From Locusta migratoria (taxonomy: Eukaryota; Arthropoda; Insecta; Orthoptera; Acrididae), in NCBI GenBank assembly GCA_026315105.1, contig CM048745.1, positions 150,977,323 to 151,041,322 of the forward strand: a stretch of DNA of 64,000 bases, in the 5' to 3' direction. Shown here piece by piece: positions 9,315 through 21,483 of the stretch. Every line of letters begins with the position of its first letter. The stretch's first letter is position 1. Below the pieces are notes generated by a model. The model worked only from the letters and a program-made list of their open reading frames with translations, had not been told where the DNA came from and did no database searches. Position numbers and translations under genes: made by a program.

Positions 9315-10440
9315 TGTTAACCGAAGAAATGTTAAAGCTTGTGTTTGGAAACATGATTAGACGGATTTAATTCTGTATCCAACAACAGGGAGGACACTTT
9401 CAGCATTTAATCTGAAATAATTGTAAGTAAAAATGAATATTCAATACCTTAATAACTTGTATTTCATTGAGTTTCATTTCGGTAAACTCACTGCGGCATA
9501 CGGCACGCGCTTTTAACAATCACACAGCACTGCGGAGAGACTTTTTGAACACCCTGTACAAGAACTCTTGCGCGCCTAAGCCGATTCATAAACACATTTT
9601 CTTTAGCAGTCCAGTTGTCTTGCAAACCTCTGTGAGGGAGGTCGTTCCCCGAGTCATTCTGACAGCAGCGCGGGCCACGCATGCTTGGCGGTGTCCGCAT
9701 CGCTGATCACTGCCAGAACAGCTCACATTGACAAGGGCCGACCTGGCGTGTCAACGCTCTGACACTAACATTGGCAGTTTCAACCGGCATGTCTTATCGC
9801 AGACGCCTGTCTCTAGGTTAAAAGCCCTGTCTTGCTCAAACGTCAAGGCGAATGGTTGACAAAAACGACAATAGCACGGCAACTTACTACACCCGACATC
9901 GGCGGTCAGTACTGATCATAACAATTGGAAGATCATTTAAGATTTCTAGGCTCTGAGATGTTGTATCGGCAGAATGAACTAAAATGGTGCAAAGTCTTTT
10001 TGTCGCTTCTACGAGTGAGACAACAAGATAACGGCAACCGAGATGTTGTGGCGTGAAGTCAGCGCCACACGCCAGACGCAAGAGAACGATCGTGGAGAAG
10101 GCAGCGGACGACCGGCAGCCAATCGCACGCCAACGCAGCGCCACTTGGAGGGAGGAACCGTAGACTTGCGTCCTCTACAAGCTGCTATATCTAGGCCGAC
10201 ATGCGTCTGGACGCAGGTCAGAACTTCGTCAGAACTCGGCTAAAAACTAGGCAGTAACAAGGTCTCATACGGAAGACGCCTCGAGAAGAGAGAAGAAACA
10301 GACATATGTTCTAAAGTTGAGTATTTATTCTTTAGTTAATAAATAACTTGTATTACTAATCAGATAAATTGTTATAGATATCTACGAATCCTGCACCGTA
10401 TCTTTCCTGGCAACTAGGCTGGGACAAGTACTCAACAAAT
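9315..10440. other. unassigned, partly GC-rich sequence
   Basis: 9880-10260 is GC-rich with short open frames on both strands. It is followed by an AATAAA-like stretch (10340) and TGGCAACTAGGCTGGGAC (about 10410), which resembles the 3' end of an LTR plus a primer-binding site. No matching second LTR or coding region was found, so this stays a suggestion. Confidence 0.3.
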
Positions 10441-10597
10441 AGAAACGAGGATGGTACAACACGAGATAGGGATAATAACAGAAAGTTGCTACAGTGAACG
10501 TTGGTGTAGGCTTGTGTTTAAGCTACACAGGCAGTTGGGTTCAGTCAGTGTAGTCAGCAGGTAGTGCAATACAACAACAACGAGATTCAACCGAAGC

Positions 10598-11583
10598 TAT
10601 GGCAAGGAGAGCCATAGGAATGTTGGAAGCGGGACAGACGCAGATGGAGGTGGCTGCAGCTATTGGAGAGTACCAAAGTGTAATTTCCAGGATCTGCACC
10701 TGATTTCCGACAACAGAAACCGTTGAAAAAAGGCAAGGCCAAGGTCGTTCACGAATAACATCAGCAATGGATGACCGTTATCACCACTTAAAAGCCCGTC
10801 GAGACAGGAGGCTGCATGCAATCCAGCTGTAACGCATCCTCCAGGCAGAAACAAGACGCGCGATATCAACACAAACAGTCCGAAATCGCCTTCCGGAATA
10901 TGGCTTCTACACACTGAGGCCTATGGTGTGTGTCTCGTTAAAACGATGACACCGCTTAGTCTGCAGAAACTGGACGGAGCAACATCAGCATTGGAGTCAT
11001 ATCGAATGGCGCCGGATTCTGTTCACAGATGAGTCAAGTATTTGTGTTCAGCTGGACAATCGTCGTTCCCTCATGCGGAGAGAACGTGGAAATCAGAACA
11101 ATCCTGCTTATGTGCAGGAAACATCACCTTATCATGGCGGTGGACGAATGGTGTGGGGAACAAGAACGTACAACCGTGTTGCTCAGAATGGCGCTTTAAC
11201 TCCTCAGAGTCATACAACGAGATTCTTAGAATTTTACTGTGCCCTACGCTGGTGCCACAAGAGATGGGTTCCTTCTGATGGACGATAACGCTCGTCACCA
11301 GAAAGTTGAATTGGTGGACAACTAGCTTGAAGCTGAGGGAACTGAACGAATGGAGTGACCAGCTTGTTCACTGGACTTAAACTTGGTTGAGCATGTCTGG
11401 GATGCACTTGGAAGACGCCCTGCAGCCAGACCATCACCTTTCACAACGGTTACAGAGCTGGATACTGCGCTGGATGGCCAAATATCTCTCAGGATCTGAC
11501 TGATAACCGCATACTGTCCATGCCACAAAGGTGTGTAACAGTACTGGTCGTCCAAGATGATCATATTACAGGGCAACCTAAAT
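10598..11583 (+). pseudogene. Tc1-like transposase pseudogene
   Basis: Translation from the ATG at 10598 begins MARRAIGMLEAGQTQMEVAA, the Tc1 HTH. Later blocks include DDRYHHLKARRDRR, ISTQTVRNRL, ILFTDESS (first catalytic Asp), GGGRMVWG, MDDNARHQ (second Asp) and NLVEHVWDALGRR (catalytic Glu). This gives the DD34E order of Tc1. Several in-frame stops and at least one frameshift are present, so the element is dead. Clear terminal inverted repeats were not located. Confidence 0.85.
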
Positions 11584-11772
11584 GACTTTTTCGCTATTAT
11601 GGTAGCCCCATGGTGCCTCTAACTAAACCTCAAGGAAAGATTTGAGACGGCAAAATACCGTACTGCGTGACACCCGTATTACAAATGTAACCAATGTCTG
11701 AATAAAATACGCTACCATATGTATATTGTGTATGATGTCCTACTTGATCCCCTAATAGTTTTGAATAGTGTA

Positions 11773-12496
11773 CAGGGTGATCAAAAAGTCAGTATAAATT
11801 TGAAAACTTAATAAATCACGAAATAATGTAAATAGAGAGCTAGACAGATGGCTCTTCATCTGATCAGAAAAACAATAAATAGCATAAAAATTAAGACAAA
11901 GTAATGCTGAATATGTTCACCATCATTCCTCAACAATAGCTGAAGGAATAATGTTGTGAACAGCAATATAAAGTATGCCCGGAGTTATGGTGAGGCATTG
12001 GCGTCGGATGTTGTCTTTCAGCATCCCTACAGATGTCAGTCGATCACGATACACTTGCGCCTTCAGGTAACCCCAAAGCCAATAATCGCACGGACTGAGG
12101 TATGGAGACCTGGGAGGCCAACCATGACGAAAGTGGCGGCTGAGCACACCATCATCACCAAACGACGCGCGCAACAGATCTTTCACGCGTCTAGCAATAT
12201 GGGGTGGAGCGCCATCCTGCATAAAAATAGTACGTTCCGGCAGGTGTTTATGAGCTAGGCATCGCCAGGATGATGTGATTCTGAACATATCGGCGTACCT
12301 CTCACCCGTCACTGTAGCAGTTACAAAACCAGAATCAGGCAGTTCTTCGAAGAAAAAAGGCCCGATAACGGTAGAGGTTAGGTTCTAATCAAACCCCTTG
12401 TCATTCCAAGCATGCGTGTCAATTTGTACCTCTCTATCTACATTATTCCGTGATTTATTAAGTTTTGAAATTTATACTTAATTTTTTATCACCCGG
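11773..12496 (-). mobile_element. mariner-like element, internally deleted, ~75-bp TIRs
   Basis: Left end CAGGGTGATCAAAAAGTCAG follows TA at 11771-11772. The right end carries its inverted copy (AAGTTTTGAAATTTATACTT, ending TTTTATCACCCGG). The TIRs are about 70-75 bp. The minus strand holds the C-terminal half of a transposase. The same family occurs at 44450-45483 and 47218-47813. Confidence 0.8.
11923..12312 (-). pseudogene. mariner-like transposase, C-terminal half, DD~42D spacing
   Basis: The 129-residue frame begins at MTGERYADMFR and contains ERTIFMQDGAPPHIARRV (second catalytic Asp) and SPYLSPCDYWLWGYLKAQVY (third Asp). About 42 residues separate the two, longer than the 34 of classical mariner. 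The N-terminus with the HTH and first Asp is missing. The C-terminus (LTITPGILYIAVHNIIPSAI) is intact. Confidence 0.75.
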
Positions 12497-12959
12497 TCCT
12501 GCCTTGTCGCTACAGGTTTCTAAGTAAATAGACACTCCTTCGTTACTCTTCCGATCTATCATCTAATTATTTCCAATTACATACATCAAACAAACTGTCG
12601 CATCGCGTTAATCCCAAAGTCTCCTGAACACTGTCATTGATTGTATTGTGTATATTGTCAACAATACAATTTCTTAGTTTGTGTTAATTTGTCACTCAAC
12701 CCACACAAAAATGTAAACAACCACTAATAATTCCAGTGCAACATATTGGATAAGACGCCCGATCAGTCCCAGTCAAACACCAAGAAGGAAGAACACTGCT
12801 TGTGTTGACGGTAGTTCTGCCTTGTCTAGAACGTTTGTTCCGAAGTATCCGCATTGTTACTTTGTGTCAGGAGGGACTCTCATCAAGGAAAGTTTCCAGA
12901 TGTCTCTGAGTAAACCAAAGCGATGTTGTTTGAAGGTGGAGGATGTACAGAAATACAGT
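12497..12959. other. unassigned sequence
   Basis: No frame or repeat I can name. Confidence 0.45.
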
Positions 12960-13660
12960 AACTACCGATTAATTGCCTCGTTCTGGCCGTCAAATGGCTA
13001 CAACCCCAGCTGTTGACCGCTACTCACGGATGTCTGCTAGGAGAAACTCTGAGAGGAACGTCACTATGTTTAGTAATGATTTTCTTGCAGCCACAGGACG
13101 TCATGTTTCGACTCAAACTGTACGACATGCAACTTCTCTCCCGACGTCCAAGGCTAGGACCAGCAGTGCGGTACAGACGGGCCCAACAGGATGCTGATTA
13201 GACTCGTCAGAATTGGCATTAACTGCTATTTGCGGTTGTCACTCCCTCGTGCCTTCAACCAGATAACTGTGGGAGACGTTTTTGAAGGCAGCTTGGCCAG
13301 CCTGTTTGTCTTAGACACACCTTCCAGCAAGTGAAGCAAGGTGGCGGTTCCCTCATGTTTTGGGTCTGCATTATGTGGGGCTAATGTACGCCACTGGTGA
13401 TCGTAGAAGGCAATCAAACGACTTTGATATTCCCCGACGTATAGGGCAACCATATCGCAGCATTTCCGTAAGGGATTCGTCTTAATGAACAATTCTCGTG
13501 CTCATCGTGCACAACCCACAAAGGACCCTGAGAGTTCCTACGCCGAATCGTCATTGAGGAGTGGGACATTCTGGACCAACAGATTGATGATCTAGTGGAT
13601 AGCATGCCACGACGAATAGAAGCAGGCATCGGTGCAAAAGGACGTGTTACCGGGTATTAG
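12960..13660 (+). pseudogene. second Tc1-like transposase pseudogene
   Basis: The blocks VDRYSRMSARRNSERNVTMF, GRHVSTQTVRH, GGSLMF-like sequence near 13340, IGQPYRSIS and the C-terminal LVDSMPRRIEAGIGAKGRV follow Tc1 order but lie in shifting frames with many stops. It is a different subfamily from 10598-11583. It ends just before the SINE at 13716. Confidence 0.7.
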
Positions 13661-13715
13661 GGGTACTGGTGTATGCTGCAATCTGGAACACAAATACAAA
13701 ATGTCTAGGTTATTG

Positions 13716-13913
13716 CCGCGGCGGAGTGGCTGAGCGTATTGAGGCGCTATGCTTCGATGCACGAGACGGTTCCCCGTCGGAGGGCCGAAACCTCCCTCTG
13801 GCATGGATGTTTCTGTTGTCTTTAGTATAAGATAGTTTATAATTAGTTTGTAAGTTTAGGGACTGATGACTCCGCAGTTAAGTACCATCAGCTTAACAAA
13901 CATTTGAACATTT
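13716..13913 (+). mobile_element. group B SINE with 14-bp target duplication
   Basis: The head reads CGCGGCGGAGTGGCTGAGCG with a different internal region from group A (GTTCCCCGTCGGAGGG), while the body and tail are shared with group A. It is flanked by TGTCTAGGTTATTG at 13702-13715 and 13914-13927. Confidence 0.9.
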
Positions 13914-13929
13914 TGTCTAGGTTATTGTC

Positions 13930-14436
13930 TTACAACTTGTCAATTTCTGTTTTCATGAGCAATGAAGAGAACTGAAATGTTGTTATTGTACACCTGTGTT
14001 CTATTTTTATGTAAAAGGTAATGCACCCCCAGAATCGTCGTGATTCAACTCTTTTTAAAGTGTGTACTATCTGCACCAAACCTCTTGGTTTTCACGAGTA
14101 TTTCGCACTCTTTTATATACGGGGCGTCGCACATCTTTTGCGTCTTATTGAAACATGTATACCTTTTTACAAAAAAAAATTACATTTTTTTTCTTCCACG
14201 TCACAATTGTCTTTCCCAGAAAGCAGTCGTTTTCTCGTAGCTACAGCATACTTTCCCCTCCACCTTCAAAGCACCACCATTCTTCTGACTCATTTTCTTC
14301 ATTTTATTCTCGTGTACGACAACAGCATGACAATTACACGAATAATGTCATCGTATCTTTAAAGTGAGCGCACAAATAAGGAGTACGTGTTAATATTATG
14401 AAATAATTACGGCTACGTCAGTCTCTTTCTACTAAT
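13930..14436. other. unassigned sequence
   Basis: Several overlapping frames up to 113 codons (14021-14362) exist, but they have low complexity and no recognisable domain. Confidence 0.45.
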
Positions 14437-14495
14437 TACAGATTTTTTTAATTTTTTTATTTTTATTTATTTATTTTTTAGTTATTTTTTTTTTC
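14437..14495. repeat. T-rich low-complexity tract
   Basis: TTTTTTTAATTTTTTTATTT-type sequence, nearly pure A/T. Confidence 0.85.
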
Positions 14496-14559
14496 AATCT
14501 CCAGTGGAGCTTGAAATATACAACCCTGAATCGCAGAATCTTTTTATTACCTGAAGCAC

Positions 14560-14680
14560 AATTAGTTACTTTTGCACGTAGTCGCCATGACGATTAAGGC
14601 GCTTGTTGTATCGATAAACAAGGTTTCCAATACTTTCTTCATAAACAGTTGCCACCTGCTTATGCAGACAGGTGCTCTGT
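14560..14680 (-). pseudogene. mariner-family transposase C-terminal fragment
   Basis: Minus-strand translation reads YEESIGNLVYRYNKRLNRHG followed by DYVQK and a stop, matching the mariner C-terminus (LV.RY.KC....GDYV.K). Nothing upstream of this is recognisable. Confidence 0.6.
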
Positions 14681-14759
14681 AACAGTGGGTTACCGAGATG
14701 ACCTCGAACCACTCGATCAACTAGCTGATAAATGTTCTCGTAATTAGCGACAGTAAAAC

Positions 14760-17440
14760 AGAGTATTTGAAGTGTGATTCTTGTCTGTGATAAATTATAA
14801 AATTTTTCACTATTGAAAGTAGTCGAATCATTCTAATATTTGTGTAATCATTCGTACTTGTGAATGACGCCATAGTGCGCCTAAGCTAGTAACGATTTTG
14901 TAGTTCGAGAGAAGTAAAAATATTTTTTCTAAGAAGTGACGTGGCTGTGGAACATATTGTGTGTGTTTCCTAAATCAGTTATCTGACTAACCGAAAATGA
15001 GACGGATTATAATTTTAAACATTACTCCAAAAACTACAACTGAATAAACCTTCAAATAGCGTAATAGCGTCCGTGACATCGATGTTACATGCAAATCAAT
15101 ACTATCTGATGTATTTCTGTTATCGGTTAAATTATGCGTTTAAAATTGAAATATTGTACCAACCTACGTACTTTCACAGATAACCCTCGATGACAATCGC
15201 ACCGAAACAAGTCTGTAATACAAATAATATATTCATAGCGCGTCATAATGTAACCATGTCCTAGGCAAATGTATGAATCACAAGATATTCGCAATATTTC
15301 GTCGTAGACCGGCACCAACTGACAACGGTAAATGACACTATAACCTGTATTACATTAAACAGTTAGGAATTTCAAAGTGCCAGATCACTCACACTACTTA
15401 ATTTAGAGCAAACACACGATAACTGCTTATGTATTAAATTAATAATAGTTCAATAAAATAAACTTGATATTTGAGAATCGAGGTCTTTAAGGACGTGCAA
15501 AGACCTTCATCCTCAGTCATAAATAGTGGCGGCAATACTGACCTACTATCTTTCCCACCTTCTTTTTCTCTTATAAAATCAGATTTGGAATCATTTTTAT
15601 TTCATAAAAACTGCCAAAAAATAGATAAAGAAATTAATATGCAAAATTCGTATCTACGTGAATGGAGACAGGCAATGGTGCGATTGAATATGGGAACTAG
15701 TACGGAGTTACAAAAATGACCCATCCTAAGCAATCAGATGATGGGTCATAAAAAATAAAGGCAAAAAGTGAAGAAATAGCTGCACTGTTGTCCATATTGT
15801 ACAGTAAAGTAAAGGTACGTGGATGAGCAAGTGCTCATCCCGAAACGACTGATACTAGTAATTTCCTGAGGTATTCGAACTAATATCCACGGCAGAGATA
15901 TCTTTTATCATAGACTGCCTTATTACGTGAATTAATAAGTACTTTTAAGATCTCTGTTGAACCATATGTTCTCAAAAATAATTATTTTATCATAACCATT
16001 CGCAAGGGCAGGTAAAAGGGGAAAATTGCCGTCTCCTGGAATTCGGGATTACAGACTCTTTATTCATTACAGAATTCTGAAGAGTTTCAAGAAATGATTA
16101 TCTGTAACTGTATTTTACCTTAGACCTAGGTTCCCTATTACTGAGTGTCTACCTTAGCTTTGTTTGATTGGAACTAGTCAAGAGAAAGTACGCCATTTCC
16201 TTTGTGTGTTGGTTGTTTTTGCGACGTCGCAGCCATGGAAACATGAAAATTTGCAGAAAATTGGCACATTATAGCAGTCTCCAACATTTTCTCTATCATA
16301 TCTGTGTGTAGACCTTACGGAGATACAAAAACAGTCCATTCCAGGATGTTGCGATTTGGAAGCGCATAAGAAAATTAATGCAATTCAGTAAATTCATGAA
16401 CATGATATAGCATAATGTCCTGTAAACAAACGAATTTTTGTAGAAGACATAAAAGTTACATAATGTTTCCTACAGGTTGTAACCTGTTTTCCAATTTCGA
16501 TCAGTACAAGTCACTGACATTTTTGCTGATAGGTTTGTTAATAACGGACTAAATTTTACAGAAGGCTTCAGACTCCCGTTGTATTTATTATAGTTAATTT
16601 TCAAGGTAAAATATTATTGGAATGTGAAGAACAGACATTTTTTCTTAATACATCTAATGCTATTTTCTATCTTGTTGTTGAATACAACAGGTGGAATCTA
16701 CATTCGTACTGAGCATAGAAAAAATTTCATACATTGTTGAAGTAACTTACATATACTTTACTTTTTACGTATCAAAGAAATTTAATTTCAAAAATATTAT
16801 TTTGAAATAGTTTGACGAGGAACACGTATAGAATACTCGTAGTCAAATTTAGTTCTTTAGGTACAATACGATTCCATACCAAAGGAATTAGGTCTACTTG
16901 CATGTTTGGAAGCTTACACACTCTTGGAAAAATTACTGCGTACGCCAATGTCTTTTAATTTTCTTTCATAGTACAACTTTTCGCTAAATCAGTTCCGTTC
17001 AGTAAGCAGCATACTTGTAGCCTTGATCGCGAAGTGGTGTAATGAGCAGACGACAATGGATTTGGGTGGTCAGAAACGTTGCCCTACGAGACCAGCTGAC
17101 ATAAGACTGGCAGATCCACTACGCACTGGATCCATTTCAGGGGGGCTGTCGTGTGTCCTTGGCAGTGGTAAATTTGAGGTAAATAGTGTGCACGCCTCTT
17201 TGAATACTGTCTTGTATGTTTAAGGTGATGGAAAGCCGACTGTGACAACTTTCCGAATACGACTGTTGTGTACCGACAAGTGTACTAATATGTTAACTGG
17301 TGATGGTTCCGCTAGCAGAAACCGGTTAACAGCAAAAACAAACACTAGGACATTTGCTGTTTGTGTTATACGTTTCTACAGTAGGCGTGTGAATGTGGCG
17401 CAGAGGTGTCGCAGGACTGACAACTCTCTAAAGATGATTT
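14760..17440. other. long AT-rich stretch without recognisable genes
   Basis: About 2.7 kb without a supported gene or repeat. The only frame of note is 15471-15719 (+), 82 codons beginning MRIEVFKDVQRPSSSVINSG and ending at a stop after STELQK. It has no known domain and might be a host exon or chance. Confidence 0.5.
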
Positions 17441-17461
17441 ACCGACCTCCTGTCACAACGA

Positions 17462-17463
<2 letters not shown>

Positions 17464-17512
<49 letters not shown>

Positions 17513-17520
17513 TGTGTATG
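17464..17520. repeat. (TG)n microsatellite
   Basis: TG array with one interruption near its end. It makes an artificial CVCVCV stretch in an ORF on the plus strand. Confidence 0.97.
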
Positions 17521-17603
17521 TCACACGACACACGTGTCCGTAGCGCTCAAGGCTACAGTTTCAGATCCGGCTTAGTGGCGAATAGTATCAATCTTTAAAA
17601 CTA

Positions 17604-17806
17604 AAAAATGTTCAAATGTTTGTAGTGCTTATGGGACTTAACTTTGGAGTCCTCAGTCCCTAAACTTACAAACTACTTATGAACTAGCTTATACTAAAGA
17701 CGGTACAAACATCCATACTCGAGGGGGGATTCGAAACCCCGACGGGGAACGACCTTGCGCATTGTATCATAGCGCCTCAATGCGCTCGGCCGCTCCGCCG
17801 CGGCTC
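17604..17806 (-). mobile_element. group B SINE
   Basis: Minus-strand full-length copy with the B-type head (GCTCGGCCGCTCCGCCGCGG at the right end) and the ATGTTCAAATGTTTGTA tail at the left. A short flanking repeat, AAAACTA, occurs at about 17597 and 17807. Confidence 0.85.
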
Positions 17807-17814
17807 AAAACTAC

Positions 17815-19229
17815 ATTACTCTTCACATTCACAGGAAAATATACCTAAGGTACTCTCTCACATTTACTGGTAAGATCGTCCAGTGAAAAGCCAGAAAAAA
17901 CCGGGCCATTCACATTTCTAATTTGCTCGATTTTCATAGTTCTGTAGACGATCTTCGTGTTTTCGTCCTTAACCTGTATTTAGTCTTTTGACTTGGGAGA
18001 CTCATTGTGTATCGATTCCCGTAGCAGTGAACGCAACTGTACGTTAAGCGAATCGTTATTCGGAGGAAATAATTGCAGAATACCTGAAAGTGCAGTATAA
18101 TTAGTGGTACAGTAAAAATTCATAGTTCCGCTCGGTGACGCCACATACTATGGTACACTGACTCAATGCGTGCTATTAGAAACTACTATTTGGCATCTGA
18201 CAGACTAACATCTATTTTTGGAGATAATAGCACAAGCGCCGACCTTGAGCATCGACGTCCACTTACTCCCGATTAAATGACAGGACATTCTCAGTAATGA
18301 AAGTGTCGGTCGTCTTGCCAAGGAGAATTACGCCTATCGTCGATCCCTTATATGGATCTTACATCGACGATTCATAATGCGGCTTGGAACTACGAATAAC
18401 ACGGCTCTCAGCACTCTGAGATCCTGTTCGCACGGTGATACGCAAATCACGTCTCCAGCTATCCGACAACCAGGAGTCTGGGAGACTGTACGACTCGAGT
18501 AGCTCATACCACATTCATACAGGCACGACTCTGGTCGCCCGTACTGACGAATTGCTGACGATGTGAAATCAATAATTTTCGTTGTCTGAGATTGACGAAA
18601 GCGCGTTTTTTGTGTATACCGCCTGTTATGGCCTATCTAGTGACGATGATGTAACAGTTTTATTATTATCGTCAGTAGATGCAGACTGGCCTGAAAATTT
18701 GTGCCTGTCAATTTTTAATAGCTAGCACAATATTTGAAACTGAAAACGGCGAAAACATGCATTAGATAACTGAAATACTAATAGTTCACCAAATTCGCTT
18801 ACAATTTTGTTACACTACAAATTATATGAAGTGTTGTGTGAATTCTCTAAGCAACATCTACTTCCTACTATTATCTATTTCTTGCACACCACGTTTCTCC
18901 TTTGAAATTGTACAAGCACTTCGTAGCCATTTGAAATTCACAATTACAGATTTTTAAGTCGTTCTGCATGGGATTAGGAGAAATCATGTTATAGTTTTTA
19001 GGGGGTTTTAAAAACATGTCTTTTTTTAATATTTAAACACCTATTTTATGGTTAGTGCATATGAAATTTTTAAATTGATTTGAAAAATTATGGAGTTCAT
19101 CATCAATTGTTCTTGTGACATTTTTCTCGGGAATTAATATAATTTGACACAGTGTCAGTTAGGAGTGCAACTGGAATAATTCATATAAGATAAGGAATAC
19201 AAGTGTATTCTAAGCCACAGCTGCTTGTT
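17815..19229. other. unassigned AT-rich sequence
   Basis: No coding frame over 60 codons and no named repeat. 18120-18560 has higher GC than its surroundings but no open frame. Confidence 0.5.
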
Positions 19230-19964
19230 AAAATAGGAAATTTTTTAATACTTCATGTGTAATGCACAACCGGTTTCGATGCTCTATGGCATCATTTTCA
19301 AGCGCTCCACAGTAAAGAAATGTTTTATAAAAGTACAAAGTAAAGACAAAAAGTAAGATACATTACAATTTTGGAAATGGTCAAAAGAGTGTTACAACAT
19401 ATGATCTTATATGTATCATTTTGACCTATGGCACTGTATAAAAGATAAAATACGAAAAACTATATCAGAACATGACTTTGTACAATTGTTCAAATGAAGT
19501 TAAATGTAAATAATTAAAAAACATATTTCCAGTAGTCACAGGTCCCTTGCATTGTCTTAACTTCACTTGTGTGTAATAAAAATTGCAGCCACCATCTTCG
19601 TTTACTTCTAACAGAAGTAAAGACCTTACATTATAGACATAAAGCACTAAAGATGGATGCTAACAATATGTTTAAATGGTGATGAACTGAAGATAAATTT
19701 ACAATGCACACTATACATTAATATATACACATACACACAATTTGGGGGCAATATAAAATCTAACATTTTATACAGAGATTGTCACTCACTCTGTAAAAGT
19801 TTTAAAAATATGATTATGCTTAATATGATTATGATCTAATGACAAATATACAATGCACATTTTAAATTGACATATATATAATTTTAGTAGACGATACACA
19901 TTAAAAATGATATACATACATTATATAGACTTTTTGGACTGACAAGGGTTGTATATGTTTGGAT

Positions 19965-20004
<40 letters not shown>

Positions 20005-20400
20005 TGAGTGTGTGTGTGTGTGTGTGTGTGTGTTTGTGTGTGTCGAAGACAAAGATTATTCTGCTGTATATGTTGTCATTTTTGTCATTTACGATGGATT
20101 CGGGCTTTTTGCTTTGGTGTATGTAGGTCTCAGGTGTCTCAAGGATGTTCAGTTTTCTGCCTTTCGATTGGATGTGTAAAATGCTGTGATTTTTAATGTT
20201 GGTATCATGTTTTGTTTCATATAAACGATTGGTTACTACTGATTTATGGATTTTTGTTTTGTTTTTAGTACTCCCATATGTTCCTTGAAACAAAGTGACT
20301 GGTAACAGTAATACATTGTGTTTCAATCTATTCCAAACAGCAGCAGCGGTACAGCCTAAACCAAAAGGTTTTCGACGATAATGATAAATCTGAAGCATAG
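19230..20400 (-). mobile_element. Penelope-like element, 3' part with GIY-YIG remnant
   Basis: The minus-strand frame ending near 20030 contains KIHKSVVTNRLYETKHDTNI and ILHIQSKGRKLNILETPETY, then a SIVNDKNDN segment. This resembles the end of the GIY-YIG endonuclease domain of Penelope-like retroelements (the H-xxx-N and KG..LN..E blocks). Downstream (leftwards) lies an AT-rich 3' region that ends, in sense orientation, with ATGATGCCATAGAGC followed by ATCGAAACCGG near 19260-19300. The catalytic GIY and YIG motifs themselves are not visible, and a (TG)n array at 19969-20043 has invaded the frame. The reverse transcriptase part is absent. Confidence 0.6.
19969..20043. repeat. (TG)n microsatellite with GA interruption
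   Basis: TG array broken by GAGAGAGTGAG. On the minus strand it adds a His-Thr repeat to the adjoining frame. Confidence 0.95.
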
Positions 20401-20403
20401 AAT

Positions 20404-20475
20404 TAAAATTTGTGATGCAGCTGGGAATCGAACCCGGACCTCCATGCCTACTAGGCAGACGTATTACCGTTTATT
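20404..20475 (-). repeat. tRNA-like SINE head fragment
   Basis: Minus strand contains GTCTGCCTAGTAGGCATGG followed by the B-box-like GGGTTCGATTCCCAGC. The A-box half is degenerate, so this is a SINE remnant and not a functional tRNA gene. Confidence 0.5.
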
Positions 20476-20741
20476 ATTATTTTTTATGGGTAGTTTTCTT
20501 TGTTGTGGACGCTGGTCGTTTTTGTTCGTTGAGCCCTCTGACCAGGCGCGCTGAAACACGGCACCCGGCACCGTTAGACCACCACACCACTAACGATTAA
20601 GGTGCCTCGGAATAGTATACGTACTATTTCCCTCCACGTCACAAACTTTAATCCAGCTTCTGTGTTCCTAAGATAAATCCGTCTCAGGGATTGTTTATTT
20701 GTATCAAAATGTTTTCATTTGAATTATTGGTGTCGAGTGAA

Positions 20742-20860
20742 AATTCATGTCGAACCGAGATTTGAACCCGGGTTTTCCGCTTTGCACGACCGGTCGCATT
20801 AACAATTATAATATCCGTGCACGCCTTCCGGGCCAACCCAAACTTCCGAACACCATACAT
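20742..20860 (-). repeat. tRNA-like SINE head fragment, another type
   Basis: Minus strand reads from CGTGCACGGATAT through GCGACCGGTCGTGC to AACCCGGGTTCAAATCTCGG, the order of A box, anticodon-like arm and B box of a tRNA. The arms no longer pair well. The flanks are not group A-D bodies. Confidence 0.5.
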
Positions 20861-20879
20861 TTTCTGCTGCCCAAGAGTG

Positions 20880-21445
20880 TAGTTCCTGCACAGTGCGAGA
20901 CGTTCATTAAAGATATCATTCGTCTTTTTTACCTCAAATACACGGTACAGCGACCGTATCTAAAGAAGTAACCAGTGCAAATATCCTTCAGACATACCAG
21001 ATGATGCGGCCCGCACCCTACATCATGTGACTTACAACGTTGGCTGCAAAAAATTGCCGCACCTGTGATCTAGCTCGTACTTGCAGGTTACAGACACATG
21101 GAGATCGCCATCACCCTTCGGCTGTTCTCCAGTGCAGAGTGAGCCTGTCATTTCGACCCGATACAGCGTTGGCAGCCACAGCTGGAAGGTTCGCTGACCC
21201 ACCAGGCGGCTTCCAGAGGCCACCATCTGTTATTTATCGCCAGTGGGTGGGTCACGCACGCTATCAGCACCCAGCTGGCTGCCTCGGGCACGGAAGCGCA
21301 TTCTGGCATTCTGTGAACCTCAGAGGAACACGGTCGATTACATCAGTCTTTCAAGAAAAAGCTGATACAAGTACGTGATCCACTATACGATGGCTAGCTA
21401 CTGATAACGTCTGTACAACTATTCTTACACACGTATTGTCTTTAT
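20880..21445. other. unassigned, GC-rich sequence
   Basis: A plus-strand frame (21040-21378, 112 codons) is rich in Arg, Ala and Pro without any domain. Not supported as a gene. Confidence 0.4.
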
Positions 21446-21483
21446 TCAAGAGGGCTGGAACTTAAATAGTGACTAATATTTAT

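Noticed and set aside
9880..10440. Complete LTR retrotransposon
   Set aside because: A possible LTR end and primer-binding-like site are present, but no partner LTR, gag or pol was found nearby.
17242..17598. 118-codon ORF as a gene
   Set aside because: A third of it is a (TG)n microsatellite translated as Cys-Val repeats. The rest has no recognisable domain.
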